22,997 bases of DNA from a virus. The stretch covers positions 1 through 22,997 of the IMG/VR virus record IMGVR_UViG_3300006793_000297; one strand, given 5' to 3'. Shown piece by piece: positions 20,106 to 22,997 of the stretch. Made by a program: the position numbers and the translations under genes. Numbering within the stretch: the first letter of the stretch is position 1; each line of letters opens with the position of its first letter. Under the pieces are notes generated by a model, which ran no database searches, had not been told where the DNA came from, and saw only the letters and a list, made by a program, of their open reading frames with translations.

Positions 20106-20978
20106 CTATGCCATAGCGTCTTCTACATCAGGGGAGAAAATATCTGGACGAGGTTTTTTAGGGCTTATGGGTACATCTTCTTTAACTTCTTCTTTTAAAG
20201 TTACTGATTCTACTGTTCTACCAAAATTTTTAAAATAAATTCCTTTTTCATCTTGTACTAATTGTTTAAATATACCATCTACAGGATCAAAGAAAACTTT
20301 GCCTATTTTAGATCCTCCTCTTTCATTTGTAGCCCATTTTCTAAATTTCTCGTCAGTAGAGATATCTTGCTCTATAACCCCTCCTAATCTTTTACGGTCA
20401 ATTTTTTCTATTAGTTTTCCTTCAAAGTCTACGTCATAGTTTGCTTTATTTGTAGCAACTGTATGACTATCACCAGCTTTTCTAAACGTTTCATAAGATG
20501 CAATTTTAAATGGATCTGGAGTTTCTTTGTTATCACCAAATCTACCAGCATCAATTTGCATTTGTAATAATTCTTTATCGGACTTGTCTTTTTGTGTTTG
20601 AAGATCTCTTTGCATTTCACCTTCTAAACCAAACTGCGCTGCACCTGTTTTTAAGTTTCTAATTAATTCTGCTCTCTTGTTTTGTTGCTCTATTAAAGCT
20701 TTATTAGGCCCTTCTAAGTTACCAATAGCGTCAGCAAATGAAGTAGACTTAGAAATTTGTGGACCAGCTGCTAGTAAATAAGAAGTTAAAGGATCCATAC
20801 CTTGAGGTAAGCCTCCCGCTCCTACTACTTTTTCCATAAATCTTTGTTCGTAATCTACTGGCTCTGAACTTACAATTGGATTATCTTTGTGCATAGATCT
20901 ATCAACAATACCAGTCATGATACCTGTACCGACGTTTCCGCCTTTTCTAAACATTGGTCTTTTAAAAGTTCTGCTCAT
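20106..20978 (-). CDS. Structural (tail-region) protein with FRKGG motif (290 aa)
   Basis: It starts MSRTFKRPMFRKGGNVGTGI. The N-terminal (M)FRKGG followed by GIMTGI is a feature I have seen in unnamed virion-region proteins of marine phages. A helical, Gln/Lys-rich middle (about residues 85-150) follows, including KALIEQQNKRAELIRNLKTG. A strand-rich C-terminal part (KIGKVFFDPVDGIFKQLV) ends in a proline- and acid-rich tail. It lies between two other probable structural genes with only a few bases between them. The precise role is unknown. Confidence 0.55.
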   Translation of the reverse strand: MSRTFKRPMFRKGGNVGTGIMTGIVDRSMHKDNPIVSSEPVDYEQRFMEKVVGAGGLPQGMDPLTSYLLAAGPQISKSTSFADAIGNLEGPNKALIEQQNKRAELIRNLKTGAAQFGLEGEMQRDLQTQKDKSDKELLQMQIDAGRFGDNKETPDPFKIASYETFRKAGDSHTVATNKANYDVDFEGKLIEKIDRKRLGGVIEQDISTDEKFRKWATNERGGSKIGKVFFDPVDGIFKQLVQDEKGIYFKNFGRTVESVTLKEEVKEDVPISPKKPRPDIFSPDVEDAMA

Positions 20979-20980
20979 TA

Positions 20981-21823
20981 TTACGCCTGTTGAAAAGTAA
21001 AATTTTGTGGTTGAGGATTAAACGCTCTGTAAATTCCAGCTAATGTTGTCCCTGCTCCTAACGCTGTATTTATTGGACTTGGACCAGGTGCAGTGATTTG
21101 AGATGTTTGACCTGGATATCCAGCAATTAAACTCGTAACTCCAGATCCATAAGTTTGTGCTGCAGTTAAAGGTTGCATTAACTGTTTTTGTAATAATTGT
21201 TGTTGCGCTGTTAGAGCTGCTTGTCTTTGAGCTTGATTTAATGCACCCATAGTTGAAAGGGCAGCTATATCTTGACCCCTGAATTGTTGTCCTTGAGAGG
21301 CGAAGTTTAATTGATTTTGTAAAGCTTGTTGTCTTAAATTTTGTGCTTGTGTAAATCCTTGTGATAATAGATTTGCCTGTAAAGCCGCTCGGTTTCTGTC
21401 GCTCCCTGTTTGATAATTAGCTAATTGAACTCCTTCTCTTCCTCCACCAAATGCACCTGCACCAATTGCTCCAGCTCTTAATGAAGGTAAACCTTTTTGA
21501 GCTTGTATGTCAAATTCTTGCATAGTTGCATCAATGACATCTTTTTGATAAGGAGATTCAAATTGTTTGTAAGCATCTGGAGCTGCATAACCTTCAGCTG
21601 TTTTAAGATAAGGTTCATATGCACCTATACCTTTTTCAGCTAATGTTTGTGCTCGTTTTTGTAAAGCATCCATATCAGCCACAAATTGTGGACCATATAT
21701 TTTACTTAAATCAGCCTCTTTAAATTTACCTGTCGCTGTTGCTAGATCACTTAAAAATGTTTTACCAGCAGCTTCTATAAACTCTGGTGGTAATACTCGT
21801 GTTGATGTTACTTCTTCAGCCAT
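20981..21823 (-). CDS. Structural protein, probable DNA-ejection or tail component (280 aa)
   Basis: The protein is rich in Ala, Gln and Gly. The opening MAEEVTSTRVLPPEFIEAAG is followed by YEPYLKTAEGYAAPDAYKQF. A conserved-looking core then covers residues about 87-150: FESPYQKDVIDATMQEFD, KGLPSLRAGAIGAGAFGGGR, and NRAALQANLLSQGFTQAQ. A long Gln/Ala helical region and a Gly/Pro/Gln-rich C-terminus come next. The core is familiar from marine phage virion proteins, but no function is established to my knowledge. The composition suits an extended helical protein that is threaded through the tail. Its ATG shares one base with the upstream stop (TAATG). Confidence 0.58.
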   Translation of the reverse strand: MAEEVTSTRVLPPEFIEAAGKTFLSDLATATGKFKEADLSKIYGPQFVADMDALQKRAQTLAEKGIGAYEPYLKTAEGYAAPDAYKQFESPYQKDVIDATMQEFDIQAQKGLPSLRAGAIGAGAFGGGREGVQLANYQTGSDRNRAALQANLLSQGFTQAQNLRQQALQNQLNFASQGQQFRGQDIAALSTMGALNQAQRQAALTAQQQLLQKQLMQPLTAAQTYGSGVTSLIAGYPGQTSQITAPGPSPINTALGAGTTLAGIYRAFNPQPQNFTFQQA

Positions 21824-22997
21824 TAAACTACCTTACTCTCTAATTGTTTCATTTGATCGTGTAATATTTGAGCACCCTTATTAACGCTTCCGCCTCCGGC
21901 CGCTCTTACTGCATCTGCCGTCCAAACAAATTCATTGTTAGATAACATCGCTGGGACATCATCTGCTTTTTCTTTTACACCAACTGGAGGAATAAATCCA
22001 CCTGTTTCTCTAAGATCTAATTCACTAATTCCAGCTGAATTCTGTCTAAGAGGTAAATTACCTAGAAGGCTTGCTGCCTGAGCCGTGTCTTCAGATCCTA
22101 AAGCTAATCCAATTCTTCCGCCATCAGCTACCATGGTTTTTTGTTCTTTTACCTTATGTTTCCTTTTATCCTCTTCATATTCTTCTCTCATCTTATTATC
22201 GCGATTCATCCACTCCATCATTCTTCTTCTGTACATGTACTCGTCCATGTTAGGAAAGCCTGTAGCTAATCCAATTCTTCCGCCTTGAGCGAAACTTCTT
22301 TCACCCTTAGCTCGTGCAATAGCGTCTTTAGTTTCTTCCATTAATTTTTTTCTTAATTTGTCTGTATTTTCCCCTTGTTTCATACTATCAATATAGGCAC
22401 TAAGGTCCCCATGTCTTTTATTTATCATCCGCAGGTTCTCCACTTGAGTAGCTTTTTGTTGTGCATGTTCTCTAAAATCTGGTTCGTTTTGAGGGGTTGG
22501 TAGGAATCCATCCTTTAAACCTACTCTTCCACCAGTCGCGTATTCAGATACATTTGTTTCAACCATTTCTTCTATTTGTCCATCAGGTAAACTAGGATTT
22601 AATTTTTTAAATAAGTCTCTTAAGTAAGGTCTTAGTTTATTTGGATCTCTTTGAACTTCTTCAATTTGTTCTTCTTCCATACCTTGACTTCCAAGATAAG
22701 TAGCTAGTGCGGTACCTATTCCTACTTTAGAACCTGTACCCATTTTGCCAAATAAATTTTTTGCCATACCAAATAAACCGGGATTTGTGGTAGCGGCGCC
22801 CTTCATAGCTGCTGTGGCCCCAGGTAAAAATTGTGTAGCACCACCAAATAATGCATTACCGAAAGCAGTGCTTCTTAATCCGGCCGCTGGACCGAAACCT
22901 GCTAAACCAGCCCCACCTATTAATAAAGCAGCTTTACCTACTGGTGACTTAACAATTTTTTTAATACCTTTACCTATTTTTTTAACAAAGCTTCCAA
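21823..22997 (-). CDS. Tail-type structural protein with GGR(I/V)GL repeats, 5' end missing
   Basis: The frame is open through base 22997, so the true start lies beyond the right edge. About 390 residues are visible; the internal ATG at 22806 should not be taken as the start. A Gly/Ala hydrophobic segment, GKAALLIGGAGLAGFGPAAG, comes first. Next are acidic helices and three copies of an [aromatic]-x-x-GGR(I/V)GL unit: YATGGRVGLKDGF, FAQGGRIGLATGF and VADGGRIGLALGS. Between the second and third is a charged Met/Arg/Glu-rich helix. The C-terminal domain, VPAMLSNNEFVWTADAVRAA then GGGSVNKGAQILHDQM, looks well conserved. The arrangement is typical of unnamed tail-region proteins in marine phages. 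Confidence 0.6.
   Translation of the reverse strand, partial: GSFVKKIGKGIKKIVKSPVGKAALLIGGAGLAGFGPAAGLRSTAFGNALFGGATQFLPGATAAMKGAATTNPGLFGMAKNLFGKMGTGSKVGIGTALATYLGSQGMEEEQIEEVQRDPNKLRPYLRDLFKKLNPSLPDGQIEEMVETNVSEYATGGRVGLKDGFLPTPQNEPDFREHAQQKATQVENLRMINKRHGDLSAYIDSMKQGENTDKLRKKLMEETKDAIARAKGERSFAQGGRIGLATGFPNMDEYMYRRRMMEWMNRDNKMREEYEEDKRKHKVKEQKTMVADGGRIGLALGSEDTAQAASLLGNLPLRQNSAGISELDLRETGGFIPPVGVKEKADDVPAMLSNNEFVWTADAVRAAGGGSVNKGAQILHDQMKQLESKVV
22102..22284 (-). repeat. Exact 21-base direct repeat coding GGRIGLA
   Basis: Bases 22102-22122 and 22264-22284 are identical over 21 bases and encode GGRIGLA in the same frame of the tail-type protein. A third, diverged copy encodes GGRVGL near 22516-22536. 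Identity at silent positions suggests recent duplication or gene conversion of the motif rather than independent selection for the peptide. Confidence 0.75.

Noticed and set aside
22102-22284. Exact repeat considered as a mobile-element end
   Set aside because: Both copies are in frame in one protein, encode the same motif, and have no inverted ends or transposase nearby.
1-22997. tRNA genes or an integrase attachment site
   Set aside because: No cloverleaf-like sequence with a TTCxA arm and no integrase gene were noticed on either strand. This was a reading by eye, not a scan.

Overview
The window is an AT-rich segment of a tailed double-stranded DNA phage genome. It most resembles the small podovirus-like genomes from the ocean (pelagiphage or uncultured Mediterranean phage type). 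The reasons are the gene set, the near-complete coding density with ATGA and TAATG overlaps, and several small or unnamed proteins that look familiar from marine phages. The family likenesses are from memory and were not searched. No terminase, portal, capsid, integrase, RNA polymerase, tRNA or CRISPR array is present, so the genome continues beyond at least one edge. Almost everything reads leftward on the minus strand. The two clear exceptions are a small secreted-type protein (2370-2603) and a SNF2-type helicase (14270-15709).

Reading right to left, 15875-22997 is the late virion block. It has a tail-type protein cut by the right edge that carries repeated GGR(I/V)GL motifs, two further structural proteins, a 1336-residue probable internal virion or DNA-ejection protein, and a small membrane protein. 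A 165-base gap (15710-15874) between converging genes holds a dense set of dyads and repeats and a possible 24-residue ORF. The SNF2-type helicase then reads rightward, divergently from a 2OG-Fe(II) oxygenase-like gene.

From 14212 down to 5921 is the replication block: oxygenase, a conserved unknown, a strong sigma70-like promoter (13299-13328), a coiled-coil protein, a probable single-strand DNA-binding protein, an AEP-type primase with a PriL-like cysteine cluster, a glycosyltransferase, a UvrD-like helicase, a DUF3310 protein and a family A DNA polymerase with Leu at the position equivalent to E. coli Pol I 762. No DnaB-type helicase is seen.

From 5911 to 2606 is a run of small membrane, zinc-ribbon and basic proteins around an M15 peptidase, probably lysis and host-takeover functions. 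From 2370 to 1 there is a ribbon-helix-helix regulator facing the lone forward small gene across overlapping promoters. It is followed by more tiny overlapping genes, a methyltransferase with a hairpin over its ribosome-binding region, a LAGLIDADG homing endonuclease and the start of a PD-(D/E)XK exonuclease. The polymerase, primase, helicases and exonuclease form one DNA replication and recombination system. The most unusual features are the promoter switch at 2319-2368, the hairpin at 1453-1494, the primase architecture and the dyad cluster at 15783-15874.
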